A stretch of 64,000 bases of DNA from Owenia fusiformis. Taxonomy: Eukaryota > Annelida > Polychaeta > Sabellida > Oweniidae. Positions within the stretch are counted from its first letter, which is position 1. Each line of letters begins with the position of its first letter. The DNA lies in contig CAIIXF020000009.1 in assembly GCA_903813345.2 (NCBI GenBank), forward strand, positions 26,694,740 to 26,758,739, given 5' to 3'. The position numbers and the translations under genes were made by a program. Below are positions 51,356 to 62,852 of the stretch, in pieces. Under the pieces are notes generated by a model. That model made no database searches, was not told where the DNA came from, and saw only the letters and a program-made list of their open reading frames with translations.

Positions 51356-52314
51356 TTATGCCCAATCATTACCTCGTTCCTTTTCCTCAGCCTGCGCCCC
51401 ATTGTGTGATTGAGGCGGAGATTGCGTCTGTGCTGCAACAAATACGCACGGAAGTGCACTGGTCCTATTTTTGTAAATGGTGTACAATATAGGGAGGGAA
51501 ACAATAAGGAGCGTGGCTATCACAATGATTGGGACGATGACTTTGTAATTTACATCCTGAGAGTCTGGATTTTTAGGATAGAGGCACTTGATGTAATCTA
51601 GAAATAATAGGAATAATGCAATGAATACTCATTTGCAACACAACACATATAAAGTGATGCACAGTACAATACAATAAAATGCATTACAATACAATACAAT
51701 ACAATACAATAAAATGCAATACAATACAATTCAATAGAATGCAATAAAATACAATACAATACAATACGAAGATTTGCATTTGCCATACATTACATTACTA
51801 TACCAGAAAATACATTAATATACATGTAATTCGATCAAAAACTATTCAATGCAATAACAAATGACATTTACAATAACATCAGGTGTATTTAATGTACATG
51901 TATCAATGAATGTTTACACAAGTCTCTATCACCTTTACTTGTCAAAATAGAAATGTTAACAGATATTGAAATAAATATCAAACAAAATATTAACAGCACG
52001 ATCAATAGAGCAAGCCACAAGGGCACTACTTTTTGTGTCTTGAAATATCTTCACAAAAATAACTAGTTGATCACTGTACCTGAGCATTTTGTCCTAACAT
52101 TTCCTATAATAGGATCGTCCCTACACACGCTTTCGAATTTTGGATACGATTGAATGCAAATATCTGAGCAATATTGTTCATAGATATTTCCGTCTAAGTT
52201 TCTCGGCACGTGGTAGTTGTACTTTGAGCATGTTTCCGCTGATATCGTAATTATGACAAATGCAAGAATTCCCAGAGTTGTCCATGTGTGAGTATGCATT
52301 GTTATAAACTGCAA
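51356..52314 (-). CDS. Small type I membrane protein with six-cysteine ectodomain
   Basis: Two exons on the minus strand: 52314-52080 and 51597-51356 (stop TAA at 51358-51356), joined across a GTACAG donor and a TTTCTAG acceptor with matching phase 1 (Gly/Asp codon), 158 aa. The N-terminus WTTLGILAFVIITISA is a signal peptide with likely cleavage before ETC. The ectodomain has six cysteines, five from exon 1 and one just after the junction. Exon 2 encodes a helix (VIVPIIVIATLLIVSLPILY), a basic stop-transfer (KNR) and a Gln/Glu-rich tail of about 35 residues. The spacing loosely recalls TNF-receptor-type repeats but does not fit them. A donor GTAATG at 51372 could extend the tail through a further exon. 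Family unknown; that it is a gene rests on agreement of the signal peptide, helix and splice phase. Confidence 0.6.
51650..51780. repeat. (CAATA)n microsatellite in the intron of the minus-strand gene
   Basis: Pentanucleotide ACAAT/ATACA repeats with AAAATGCA interruptions. It gives a Tyr/Cys/Ile-rich shadow frame on the minus strand. Confidence 0.9.
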
Positions 52315-53579
52315 CTAAAGTTCCCAAATTAAAAAATCGACTTGACGACATCCATTTTCACACCCGGCATTGGCATTCATGTATTATTCGGTTAATGGAT
52401 GCTTCCAAAGAGGTTTCCTATGCAAATGTCTTTAAACTGGTTTCAATACTTAGAAAAACATTGAAATCGTATATTCTAAAGGTGTTGGTTTCATAAAAAG
52501 TGAAGGATACATTCGCTCTGGGGCTCTCACTAAAATATAGCCAAAAAATGACTTCATAGAGCAAGAGTTACATAAAAAGATACAAATGCAGGTATTTCTT
52601 GGTTTCGAATCAAATTGATTTGATGATTCACTTTTTGTACATACTTGCTTTTGACATGGTTGAAAATAATAAGGCTGATTTAAGAATATCAAGTTTTTCA
52701 CTGAAGAAAAATATGAACAGATGATCATGAACAATTGATCATGAATTAAAGAAAAATAACTTTCTCCCTCCATTTACCTAATATATTTATGTGATGCTTG
52801 TATTTGAGACTTCTGAATCCAGACATTTTATCTGAAAATATGGGTGTTGTTGGGGTAAAATATCAATTGTCAAAATGTTGACTTCATTTGAAAATAACAT
52901 AAGCATGATACAGCAGCTAGGTGTCGTTTTAAGAACATTTATTAGTCACCTTCAACTACATAAAAAAGCGTGTTATAAAAAAGTTGTAAACAACACTTAA
53001 AAACAATTTATTTAGTCCTTGCTCTATCTGTTCAGTTCATTCTGGTTTTGGTTTCGTATAAATAAAAATTATTGTTTTCATCAGTTATCGATTATAGAAA
53101 TATCGGTATACAGGTTTTATGCGGTTTAATTTTGACGAGGGGTCAATATCGATTGAGATGCACTTCAAGTGTTCATATCCCCTGGGTAGCAATATCTGAT
53201 GCACAAAACGAAAATGCAACCTTTTTATGCCACTATGCTTTGTAATTTATAACTAAAAAGTAAATACCTTGACTCATGATCACCAATAAGATTCCCAGCA
53301 ATCATGAGATCAGAATGATCAGAATACACATAAAAAAACTAAGGCCTATGCATAGGCCAAACAGTTATTTTTATTCTTGATATTTTTTGTGAATGATAGA
53401 ATTGTATATAAATCGGGTTAAATTTTGTTTTCGTATATATGCCAATGTATCGTTACCGTCCCAAATCATGTAGTCACCAAAATATGTATCATCAATATGG
53501 AAACGTGTAGAATATTAAAATGCCAAAAATAAATAGATAAATGTCGAAACTTTAAAACTCCTAGAAAAACGGACTCGAA
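52315..53579. other. Upstream flank of the minus-strand gene
   Basis: Would hold the promoter of the minus-strand gene. I see no clear TATA element. The 107-codon minus frame at 52450-52773 has no signature. Confidence 0.4.
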
Positions 53580-54478
53580 GTAATCACCCTTGGTATACGC
53601 AGCTAACGAAAATTGACCGGTACGGGTCAAAAGCTGGACCGGTACGGGTTAACGGTTTTATTTGAATTTAAAACAGCCATAACTTGCTCAATATTGACTT
53701 CCTCGTGTCTAATTTGAAATATATGATGTCCCCCGATGCTTTTAAGTACCCCAATTTTTTACAGATTTTAAACGGACTAAAACTCTCTAAATGCGCATTT
53801 ATGCTCTTTTCTCTCGAGAACGACTGTCTCATTTTCACGATAACTTTTATTTAGTACTTCTAACATATAAGATCTATTTTTCCCCATCAAGGTATGATGT
53901 AAATGACATGCTATTTACATCTTGTGAGTTTCAATGAAGCGCGTTTGATTTTATAAAAAATGCCAAACTTTGTGACAAAGAATTTCATCCTGCTTGCAGC
54001 GAGAAGACGGACCGGTTCGGGGCAATCTGCTTGCAACGAGAAGACGGACCGGTTCGGGGCAATAGCTGATGAAATTCTTTGTCACAAAGTTTGGCATTTT
54101 TTATAAAATCAAACGCGCGTCATTGAAACTCACAAGATGTAAATAGCATGTCATTTACATCATACCTTGATGGGGAAAAATAGATCTTATATGTTTGAAG
54201 TACTAAATAAAAGTTATCGTGAAAATGAGATAGTCGTTCTCGAGAGAAAAGAGCATAAATGCGCATTTAGAGAGTTTTGGTCCGTTTAAAAATCTGTAAA
54301 AAATTGGGGTACTTAAAAGCATCGGGAGGCATCATATATTTCAAATTAGACACGAGGAAGTCAATATTGAGCAAGTTATGGCTATTTTAAATTCAAATAA
54401 AACCGTTAACCCGTACCGGTCCAGCTTTTGACCCATACCGGTCAATTTTCGTTAGCTGCGTATACCAAGGGTGGTAAT
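53580..54478. mobile_element. Long foldback palindrome with ~410-bp arms
   Basis: 53580-53989 and 54068-54478 are reverse complements with few mismatches. The 78-bp spacer is two tandem ~39-bp units (ACGGACCGGTTCGGGGCAAT in each). The outer arms carry twin GACCGGTACGGGT motifs. There is no ORF of note, so a foldback-type element is likely. Confidence 0.9.
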
Positions 54479-54898
54479 GCTATTTTTATAAAGTCCGACT
54501 CACAAACTCTATCTTAGACGACTGTAATTCATTTCTTTCCCATATTTGGTTGTACGTATGAATTCGTTTTCTACCAAAGGATGTGTTTTGTAGTAGGCGT
54601 GTATATGCTATCGTATATACTGTAGGTTGACAAGATTAATGTATGTCTGTTTAACAGACACATTTATGAATTTTGGCTGGCATGCCATTAAAGATGATAG
54701 TCGCATCTGATATCGATTTTGTGGTAAAACAGTAAACGACAATGTGGGTGTACTCTCCAATGATACAGACTTAAAGGAAGAACAGGGAATGGAGACGTGG
54801 TGATATTTTAAAAAGCTTACAAATTCACAATGTATTTTAACATCCAACTCTATTTTCGGTAAAGAAAATTAGGAAAAATTGGCATGCCTTTAATGTAC

Positions 54899-55900
54899 CC
54901 ACGGGGTACCATCGAATAATTTTGGCAACGTACCGGAGAACGACATTTTACTAAGAAATGGCAATAATTTAGCACGATATATTTTTTAACTAGAGTTCTA
55001 CTTTGATTTTGACAAAAGTAAGTATTCCATACAATAGCTATTTCATTCATGAGTTTGTAGGAATTCTGTTGGAACCCAGTTCTGATCAAGTACGAAGTTA
55101 TTGAAATCGGAGCAGTCGGACTTTACTCCGAAAGATGGTTTTTCGATTATAACATTTCACAACATTTAAGTATAGACTTTTGAAAAAAGTACAGAATAGT
55201 CCTTATACTTTTGAATAATTCTGTTATTTCTGATTCACACGACTCTGATTTGTTTAATTAAAAAAAAGTTTTAAAAATATTACTTAGGAACGTAACCGGA
55301 GCTGGGAACGTAACCGGAGCAGATCAGTTGAATTATTTAATCAAAAAAAATTAAAATATATGATTTAAAGCACATATACTAATTTAAAAACACGGGATTG
55401 TTTGAATGCGTATTTATTAATATATATGCTTTAAATCATATATTTTATTTTTTTAAATTATATAATTCAACTGATCTGCTCCGGTTACGTTCCCAGCTCC
55501 GGTTACGTTCCTAAGTAATATTTTTAAAACTTTTTTTTTAATTAAACAAATCAGAGTCGTGTGAATCAGAAATAACAGAATTATTCAAAAGTATAAGGAC
55601 TATTCTGTACTTTTTTCAAAAGTCTATACTTAAATGTTGTGAAAAGTTATAATCGAAAAACCATCTTTCGGAGTAAAGTCCGACTGCGCCGATTTCAATA
55701 ACTTCGTACTTGATCAGAACTGGGTTCCAACAGAATTCCTACAAACTCATGAATGAAATAGCCATTGCATGGAATACTTACTTTTGTCAAAATCAAAGTA
55801 GAACTCTAGTTAAAAAATATATTGTGCTAAATTATTGCCATTTCTTAGTAAAATGTCGTTCTCCGGTACGTTGCCAAAATTATTCGATGGTACCCCGTGG
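54899..55900. mobile_element. 1-kb palindrome with ~490-bp arms
   Basis: Arms 54899-55388 and 55412-55900 are near identical in reverse complement around a ~23-bp AT-rich centre. The outer end is CCACGGGGTACC, flanked on both sides by TAC, a possible 3-bp target duplication. Twin GGAACGTAACCGGAGC units lie in each arm. Each arm holds the same outward-reading 60-70-codon frame; coding is doubtful. Confidence 0.9.
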
Positions 55901-56008
55901 TACCGGAAACCATTCTGTTTAATTAAAGATACTCAGGGGACGACACAATGACGATGTAGGCTCTTTGATGTACAAACTAACAGACGGACACATATTGCTC
56001 TATATTCA

Positions 56009-56178
56009 CAGGGTGGGCCAAAACACGTTATTGATTTCAAAGTGCAATAGCTCATTCCTTATTGGCAAGATTGGTCTCAAACTTTCTGAGATGGCTAAGG
56101 GTTTTAGACAACTCAGAAAGTTTGAGACCAATCATGCCAATAATGAATAAGATCAGTAACATCTTTTGGCCCACCCTG
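56009..56178. mobile_element. 170-bp hairpin MITE
   Basis: The ends CAGGGTGGGCCAAAA and TTTTGGCCCACCCTG are perfect inverted repeats. The inner arms GATTGGTCTCAAACTTTCTGA and reverse complement extend the stem. Non-coding. Confidence 0.85.
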
Positions 56179-56184
56179 TCTGTT

Positions 56185-56294
56185 TAGTCTTGCTTCAAGA
56201 CTTTGCCCTCCCCCCCCCCTATCTACTTCTCCAACACATTACACATTACTGATGAAAAGAAGATAGGGGTGTCCAGGGTCTTGAAGCAAGACTA
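56185..56294. mobile_element. Short hairpin MITE, AGTCTTGC family, copy 2
   Basis: TAGTCTTGCTTCAAGAC and GTCTTGAAGCAAGACTA form the ends, with a C-tract and CTATCT/AGATAG inside. It lies only a few bases beyond the preceding MITE. Confidence 0.85.
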
Positions 56295-56976
56295 CATCTT
56301 TTGTGGTATTCGTAATGTAATCAACTCCCAAACATCCCAACCCACACGTCCAATCAAAGATAGGGTGTGATTCCGAAAAATGAGTGATTCATTAACGGAA
56401 CTTAAGATCATGATAAAATGAGGAAGCTAATTATAGAAAACATTTTCACTTTAAATCGGTTTGTTAATAAACACTGCAATATTCTTGAACGAGCTAGCAA
56501 GTAGATCGGAAATGAACATAAAGTTTGTTTGTAATTAGTGCAGTGTAGCTTATTCCCAGTTATCATCCCAGTAAACTTCCAGAGGGATTTCTATAGTCTA
56601 TAAAGCCTATACACTGCTAGGAGAATTTATGAGGAGAAGTTGAGCTGAAACAGAGCATACTACTTATAAGCTGCAATCTTGTGTAGCATTAGCTGGATAG
56701 CTTCTCATACACTCTGTGTTTCTTCATTTGTTGCTTGTTGGTGTGTTAGTAGAAAGCCACTGATACTGAAACTGGATATATATATATATGATTATACACA
56801 GCACTTTTGTAGCATCTTGTGGATTATCAGGAAGACAGTTCAAGGCTGTAAGAGCATTATTTTGTAATATTGGAACATTAAAAAGCTCGGATCTGCTAGC
56901 CATACAACTGAGCTATTAGTAGTATTGCTAAATATTGGATTAAAATAGTCAAGGATACACGGAAACAGTAAACGAG

Positions 56977-59900
56977 ATGCCTGTTGTAAGTAGCCGCACA
57001 ACGACCGTGACGTCCCATAGCACAGGGACTGCTGTCCATGCCATTAGCTTCCGTGGCTTGGCCGGGGGTATCTTTTTCTGCATTGCCATCGCCCTTGTAT
57101 TATATGTGGTCGGATTTTCGACCACAGCTTGGATTGTTACGCGTTATGACGATGAGGGACTTTGGGAGAGGTGTAGATGTGATTTGAACGGACGTGATGA
57201 CGGTAAGTTTAGACGCAGAGCGTGTCAGTAATAGTATTAATAAAGGGCATGTGACAACAATAGAAGACTGGGAATAAATATAATATGTTTATAAACATAT
57301 TTACACATCAACACATTGCAATAACAAACATAAGGCTAAAAACATACGTATCAATGCTATTCTAGGTCGTGAAATATAAGTACTTGAAGTCTTAATGTCA
57401 ATAATTTGCAAAATATCATTGCAATTTACAAAAAAAACTAGCATTACTGGGCATTACTTTTTTTGGGGGGGGCTATTAAGAAATTGGGCCCCCATTTTCA
57501 GATTTTGGTCCAAAATTAGGGCCCATTTTTGGCCCCTCTTGATTTTCAGATCCGCCCCGTGCTCTAGTACACAATAACACACAGTCCTGGTGTGGTGCTC
57601 GATAATACACACCACTAGTACTCAATACCACAAATCACTGGTACTCAATAACATACAGCACAGGTACTCAATAACATACAGCACTGGTACTCAATAACAC
57701 AAATCACTGGTACTCAATAACACAAATCACTGTTACTCAATAACACACAGCACTGGTACTCAATAACACACATCACTGAAACATAACACAAATCACCGGT
57801 GCTTAATAACATACAACACTGGTACTCAATAACATACAGCACTGGTACTCAATAACACGCATCACTGGTACTCAATAACACAAGTCACTGGTACTCAATA
57901 GCACACAGCACTGGTACTCAATACCACAAATCACTGGTACTCAATAACATACAGCACAGGAAAAAAATAACATACAGCACTGGTACTCAATAACACAAAT
58001 CACTGGTACTCAATAACACAAATCACTGTTACTCAATAACACACAGCACTGGTACTCAATAACACACATCACTGAAACATAACACAAATCACCGGTGCTT
58101 AATAACATACAACACTGGTACTCAATAACATACAGCACTGGTACTCAATAACACGCATCACTGGTACTCAATAACACAAGTCACTGGTACTCAATAGCAC
58201 ACAGCATTGGTACTCAATAACACACATCACTTAAACTCAATAACACAAATAACTGGTACTCTATAACATACAGCGCTAAAACTCAATAACACAAATCACT
58301 GGTACTCAATAACATACAGCACTGGTACGCAATAACACACATCAGTAGTGCTCAATAACACAAGTCACTGGTACTCAATAGCACACAGCATTGGTACTCA
58401 ATAACACACATCACTTAAACTCAATAACACAAATAACTGGTACTCTATAACATACAGCGCTAAAACTCAATAACACAAATCACTGGTACTCAATAACATA
58501 CAGCACTGGTACTCAATAACACACGACATAACACACAAGCAAAGATCAGACAGCACACCACTTACAACCGAGAAACAAAATGTGCTTATTGTAGATACAC
58601 GTAATGCTTTTTATGTACAACATGATGACTATGAATCACAAAACAATTTTCACTTTGGGAAAGTGCATGTATGCAACCCTTTAGGCAGATAGTTATCAGG
58701 TGACATATCATTTAAACTACTTTTACGTGTCACGATCTTTACACATCAACAATAGATCATTTACCTTCACTGACGTTTAGTTTCTGTTTATAAATACGTA
58801 TATTTTTATGTACATCGTGATACTCGCGCCTCCTATGCCTATTGGACTTCTTTTTTATTATACTATTAGGGTCGCCCCATTGATCCGAATACACGTCAAC
58901 TACCTTTTATATACACCAATCTTCAACAAAAGCCGGGGAGGTAGCCTATATTGCCTCTTTGCAAGTTACATTGTCTTCAATTCCTTGCCTATTTGTCTCT
59001 GACTGGCAGCACTTACCCTACTTGAATCCTCGTAGTGTTTTCTAACGTATGATTTCGGAGCCGATTGCAGAAGTACAAGATACAGTGGTATGTGTGTCAA
59101 AACGTAGTTTTGACATAAACCAGACGTAATAAAACGAGCTTAACCTAAATCTCCAAATCATTTATTTATTGTTTGTAACATGAATGTAGTGTAAACTACC
59201 CCTTCTTGGCTCTTCTTCACAGTCTATTCTAAAAAGTTAAGAAAATTGTTGATTAACTTCATCACAAGAAATCATGGCCAGCTATAAGCTTCTTTCTGGA
59301 AGCATATTTCTAGTTGAAGGCAAAAAGATGTGATGAGTATCAGAATGGAAAATTTGGATTGAGAACAACCTAGTAAGGAATTCATAATTTAAGTCTTACA
59401 CTAATGTCTCCGACCAACCCGTCTTCGATCAGAAGAGAGGCAACATGAAGATCGAAAATGCGCTCTAAACGAATCTAAAACCTATTCATCCTCCGATCAC
59501 AGGGCTTCAGAATCCAGAATACTAGACACCTGCTTAGGAGGATGAACCCTATTTAGCAAGTAAATCTATGGGTTCCAAACGAATTGATTAGCCGTATTAG
59601 CCTATTTTCCAGTTCTTTTTACGTACCGTAAAACATGTATACCAGAACACCTGGCTAATCTACTTTTCGCTTCCTTTTCACCTCCAATTGTTGACTCCTG
59701 CGTTAAAGAAACCTTGAAATGTGAACACCTCCTAAAACTAAACAGTCATAGTTGAAAGATTAACCTATGAACACTTTTCATAAAAAAAATCACAAACAAA
59801 ATTGAATGAGACAACAACCACCAGGGCACAATTCATTTACATTACCATGTTATACTAAAGCCTACCTGTATTGGCCCTATACTACCTGCTGGCAGGTATA

Positions 59901-62852
59901 ATGTTCTCTGTGATAAGCTACATGCCTTCATGATTCGTTGATGAGGATTCATTACATTAACAAGTCTAAAAATAGGGAGGTAAACATTTCTAAGGATGTT
60001 CCAATGTACGATTAGACTCTAGTCTTGCTTCAAGACCCTGCCCCCCCCCCCCTATCGTCCACATTACAACCTGTTGTTAAAGCAGATAGGGGGTCCAGGC
60101 TCCAGGGTTTGAGGCAAGACTAATTAGACTGACTCTTAATCGCAGGCCCAGGAAGAAGATTTAAATCTCCCCCAGTCACTATATAATCTTTTTTGAACTG
60201 TTGTTCTCGTGTCTGTGCTATTAATACTTATCAGCACTGCCTCATTACTAACAGACTCACCCCCCTATGGATCCTTCCCTACCACCCCTGAACGAATGAA
60301 GACAGTAGAGTTTCAATTAAAATCAAACTAGAGTGATAAATTATACCAAGAATAAAAGTAACAGACAGATAGCAAATATGAGCCAGTGTTATGCGGTTTG
60401 TTTGTAGCATCTGTTACAAGTAAATTATTTATGTTATGTACTTCACGCCTTTACTGATAAATAAATATTCCTGGAATAAGGTTACATCTATGAGATCATG
60501 AACAGAAGTAGGAAGTAGTGTATCAGGGGCGGATCTAAAAATCAATGACAATGGGTCAAGCGTTTTGTTTTTCCAAAACACCAACTTCCTAAAAAAAGTA
60601 TGCCAAATTTTGAAATCTAGTAAATCGACAGCCAAAGATTCCTGCACATTGGAAACTAAACTTACACACGTACACGATAAGACATGCTTCAGCATTCACG
60701 CCTGAAATTTTCAAGCATAAACTAGATTATCATGAATATGATGATTTTGAGACTTCAGAATGTTATCCATTGAAACTAATGAGTTGGTAAGATAAAAAGA
60801 AGAATCGCGCTGATAGAATCAAAGGCTGGTATCGAAAGATTGTCCGCTGTGACGGAGCATGTTATTTTTCATAAAAAACACTAAGAAAACCACAAAATTT
60901 GTTTTAACTCATGTTTCATTATACCAAAGAAAATTAATTACTCCATGCAATGGATATATCATTTGCAGATAACTTTCACTTCTGTTTGAAGCCCCATAAC
61001 GCTAAGAGGAAAAGCTTTTGAAAATGGCGCTGGGGTATCTTACTTCAAAATGTACATTTCTTTTTTAACTTTTTATTTGCACGATATAGTGACACGATAA
61101 TATTTACATGTTTTCACCACAACTCTGAAGGTATTTTAAATGAGATATTGATGCATTGGGTCTAATTAATTTTTTATAAAAAATAATGTTTACATTTTTT
61201 GTCCGCTGTGACAGAGCAGTTGAAAAGTGAACTGTGAAACTGCTCCGTCACAGCGGATAAAAAAATGTAAAAGAAGTGAAGGTTACCCGCAAATGATATA
61301 TCCATTGCATGGAGTAAGTAATTTTCTTTGATATGACGAAACATATGAGATAAAAAATAAATTGTCAAGTAATCTTAGTGTTTTTGTGAAAAATAGCATG
61401 CTCCGTCACAGCGGACAAATCTTTCGATACCAGACTGTGAGAATCATCAGCGAGAATTAAAATACTTCATAGAGATATTTGGATTCAAAGTGAGAGCTTC
61501 CAGGCGCAATGCGTAAGGAATAAGTTCATCATTCAAAATAAGGTGCTAAAACAAAATTACTATAGTTATTGTATTTATTTCCGTTGCAGGATGGTTTCGT
61601 GCTACACAGGCAATGATCTGCATTGGTCTCCTAGGTCTTATCATTAGTCTCATCTGTATCTTCATCTACATGTGTGTCCATTCTGTTAGCAAGAACCAAA
61701 CACTACTGGCTCTGACCATAGTCTGTTTCATCACAGGTGAGTTACCTTAGTAACGGTATATCTACACGTGGCCATTCTATTTGCAAGAACTAAACACTAC
61801 TGGATCAGACCATAGTCTGTTTCATCACAGGTGAGTTACTATAGTAACCATGTATCAACACGTAACCATTCTGATACCAAGAACCAAACAATATTGGCTA
61901 TGACCATAGTCTGTTTTATCACAGGTGAGTTACTATAGTAACGGTATATCTACATTTGTCCATTCTGTTAGCAAGAACCAAACAATATTGGCTCTAATCA
62001 TAGTCTGTTTCATCACAGGTGAGTAAGTATAGTTACAGTGTATCTACACGCAACTCCTGGCTCTGACCATAGTTGTTTTTCTCACAGGTGGATAACTATA
62101 GTAACCATATATCTACACGTGTCCATTCTCTCAACAAGAACCAAACACCCCTGGAATAGTGCTTTTCATCACAGGTAAGTTACCATAGTAACCATATAGC
62201 TACCAGTGTCCATTCACTCAGGAAGAACCAAACACTCCTGGCCATAATTTGTTTCATCACAGGTTACCATAGTAACGCTATATCTACACAAGTCCATTCT
62301 CTCATAAAGATCCAATCACTCTTGGCTCTATCAGTAATTCGTTTCATCACAGGTGAGTTACCATAGGAACAGAAGATCTAAATATGTCCATTCTCTCATC
62401 AAAATCTTAATATTCCTGGCCTTGATAAGTGTTTCATCACAGGTGAGTAACCATAGTAACAGTATATCAACACTGCATGTCTTTCAGTAAAAACTAAATA
62501 ATCCTGTCTGCTGTCTCTGACCAATCATGTATCTACACATGAACTGTATGGTGTGTTACTATGGCAACTCTATAATTGAATTCGATTCTATCAAAGCAAC
62601 TTATCTGAAGAAACATTGTATACCATAGATCACAATATTACAGCTCTTGATTTACATTACATTTGCATAATAAAAACTTTCGCCTGTTTTATTCCAGTGG
62701 CATTTATGGCTATAGGCTTTGTGGTGTTTGGAGCAAATGTGAAATCAAACGTCTCCTGGTCGTTTGTTTTGTGCGTCGTAGGTGGGATCTTCACCCTCAT
62801 TGCAGGGATCCTTTCTGCTGTCCAGATGAGACAATCTGGCGTCAGTGTCTAA
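56977..62852 (+). CDS. Claudin/PMP22-like four-helix membrane protein 3
   Basis: Exons 56977-57202, 61590-61736 and 62698-62852 (TAA), both introns phase 1, 175 aa. Same architecture as genes 1 and 2: a Ser/Thr-rich N-tail (residues 1-25), W52, GLW61-63, C66, C68, FRATQAM into TM2, NVS in the second loop and an AVQMRQS tail. It ends GVSV, which would suit a class II PDZ contact (inference). It is the most diverged of the three; its introns are expanded to 4.4 and 1.0 kb by a minisatellite, a foldback element, a MITE and amplified exon ends. The upstream region does not visibly share the conserved block of genes 1 and 2. Confidence 0.87.
57560..58545 (+). repeat. 23-bp minisatellite in intron 1 of claudin-like gene 3
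   Basis: The unit is CTGGTACTCAATAACACA plus five bases (NATCA or CAGCA types). Higher-order copies are visible: variant markers recur 296 bp apart (57730 and 58026; 57776 and 58072) and 184 bp, or eight units, apart (58231 and 58415). About 42 units. Confidence 0.95.
58546..60019. other. Intron 1 of claudin-like gene 3, unique part
   Basis: No exon, RNA gene or long repeat recognised. The short frame at 58808-59002 is not supported. Confidence 0.5.
60020..60122. mobile_element. Short hairpin MITE, AGTCTTGC family, copy 3
   Basis: TAGTCTTGCTTCAAGACC at the left and GTTTGAGGCAAGACTA at the right, with the same C-tract and CTATCG/AGATAG interior as copy 2. The right end is more diverged. Confidence 0.8.
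60826..61433. mobile_element. Asymmetric foldback element with TCCGCTGTGACGGAGCA ends
   Basis: CTGGTATCGAAAGAT at 60826 matches inverted ATCTTTCGATACCAG ending at 61433. The ~17-bp TCCGCTGTGACGGAGCA motif or its reverse occurs four times (near 60842, 61202, 61243 and 61399), at the outer and inner ends of both arms. The left arm carries about 200 bp absent from the right arm. Confidence 0.85.
61640..62470 (+). repeat. ~90-bp tandem repeats derived from exon 2 end and its donor
   Basis: Starting inside exon 2, the segment CCATTCT-GCAAGAACCAAACA-TGTTTCATCACAG-GTGAGTTAC is repeated. Donor-like sites follow the real one (61737) at 61831, 61925, 62019, 62088, 62175, 62263, 62353 and 62443. The first three steps are exactly 94 bp, then about 69-90. 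Six of the eight keep GTGAGT or GTAAGT. Confidence 0.93.

Noticed and set aside
54850-55089. Matching ORFs in the two arms of the 1-kb palindrome, considered as a duplicated gene pair
   Set aside because: They mirror each other because the arms are identical; there is no family resemblance and the frame runs off the element end differently on each side.
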